From: Adonisia turfae CCMR0081
GTDB lineage: Bacteria > Cyanobacteriota > Cyanobacteriia > Phormidesmidales > Phormidesmidaceae
Direction: 5' to 3'
NCBI RefSeq assembly: GCF_011009555.1
Contig: NZ_QXHD01000004.1
Location: 1,826,416 to 1,890,042 of the forward strand
Length of the DNA: 63,627 nt
The notes below the pieces were generated by a model. That model searched no databases and was not told the DNA's origin. It worked only from the letters and a program-made list of their open reading frames with translations. Every line of letters starts with the position of its first letter. The stretch's first letter is position 1. The position numbers and the translations under genes were made by a program. This document shows, one piece after another, positions 63,254-63,627 of this stretch.

Positions 63254-63627
63254 TTAGCCTAACAGGCTGCTTAATATCAGAGATACAGTAGTTGTACCGA
63301 TAGGAACCGTAAGATTATCGATACCGTATTTAGACACAGCTTCCAGGGCAGTGGCTGCGATCGCAACGCCTAAGGCCACCAACAGCAGCGACCCGCTCAG
63401 CCCTTGAAGCGAGCCGAGGACAATGAGCACAATCAGCGTACTTACGATCGCCATCGTTAAGCTACCTTCATAGCTTTTTTTCTCCCCCCACAGTTCATAG
63501 GGATGCCGCCCCCATCGCTGCCCCACCAAAGCAGCCAGGCCATCGCCCCAACACATAATTAAAATGCCAATGACACCAAAATAGGGATACCCTTGAGGCC
63601 AACACCAGGCCATCACCCCTCCAATAC
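63254..63627 (-). CDS. phytol kinase / dolichol kinase-like (VTE5 family), C-terminal part
   Basis: About 124 residues up to the window edge; the reading frame remains open, so the N-terminus is missing. MCWGDGLAALVGQRWGRHPY and KKSYEGSLTM are typical of the CTP-dependent polyprenol/phytol kinase family (VTE5-like), with membrane helices on both sides. In cyanobacteria and plants such enzymes phosphorylate phytol for tocopherol and phylloquinone synthesis. The NdbB-like enzyme at 3474 belongs to the same vitamin K1 pathway. Confidence 0.8.
   Translation of the reverse strand, partial: IGGVMAWCWPQGYPYFGVIGILIMCWGDGLAALVGQRWGRHPYELWGEKKSYEGSLTMAIVSTLIVLIVLGSLQGLSGSLLLVALGVAIAATALEAVSKYGIDNLTVPIGTTTVSLILSSLLG

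Overview
The window is chromosomal DNA from a cyanobacterium, most likely a filamentous or gliding type. The pointers are many HIP1 octamers (GCGATCGC), the proton-extrusion gene pxcA, Ycf34, two type II NAD(P)H dehydrogenases including an NdbB-like quinone reductase, an adenosylcobalamin-dependent ribonucleotide reductase, a HetI-like phosphopantetheinyl transferase and a hormogonium-polysaccharide (hps) locus. No tRNA, rRNA, CRISPR array, complete insertion sequence or prophage was recognised. Assignment below phylum is a guess.

Layout. 1-8.1 kb: a kinase fragment, pxcA, an HTTM/DCC membrane protein, an NdbB-like enzyme, a HetI-like transferase, a pentapeptide-repeat protein, a TPR protein and an M23-like protein. 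8.2-13.5 kb: apt, an oligopeptide-type permease coupled to a small membrane protein, a lipoprotein, a small conserved protein and an ABC-F ATPase. 13.7-20.4 kb: a histidine kinase tail-to-tail with an XPB-like helicase, a 56-residue membrane protein, then nrdJ, whose upstream region carries a terminator. 21.1-25.4 kb: three glycosyltransferases and a sulfotransferase on one strand. 25.8-28.8 kb: htpG and rpmB, separated by two nested miniature inverted-repeat elements.

29.3-44.3 kb is the centrepiece: two tandem copies of a four-gene pilus-like operon (hpsA-hpsB-hpsC-hpsD), about 7 kb each, followed by a further pseudopilin gene. The copies share gene order, spacing and ends, but HpsA differs strongly in its central part. 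With the upstream glycosyltransferases and sulfotransferase they look like one surface-polysaccharide synthesis and secretion region (inference).

44.3-63.6 kb is mostly housekeeping: a HAD hydrolase, a TSUP exporter, a CCA-adding enzyme, Ycf34, a WD40 kinase, an LD-carboxypeptidase, a second NDH-2, aspartate kinase with four ACT domains, an orphan GvpN-like ATPase, a TPR protein, ispG, a C-terminal processing protease, a CDF-pgsA-small protein operon, a gamma-glutamylcyclotransferase-like protein, an HPt protein, a bactofilin and the end of a phytol-kinase-like gene.

Intergenic space is rich in palindromes and short repeats: CATG-centred palindromes at gene ends, a dispersed repeat near 18.0 and 25.7 kb, a 17-bp tandem repeat and several strong terminators. 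Identifications come from reading motifs and recalled family features; no database search was run.
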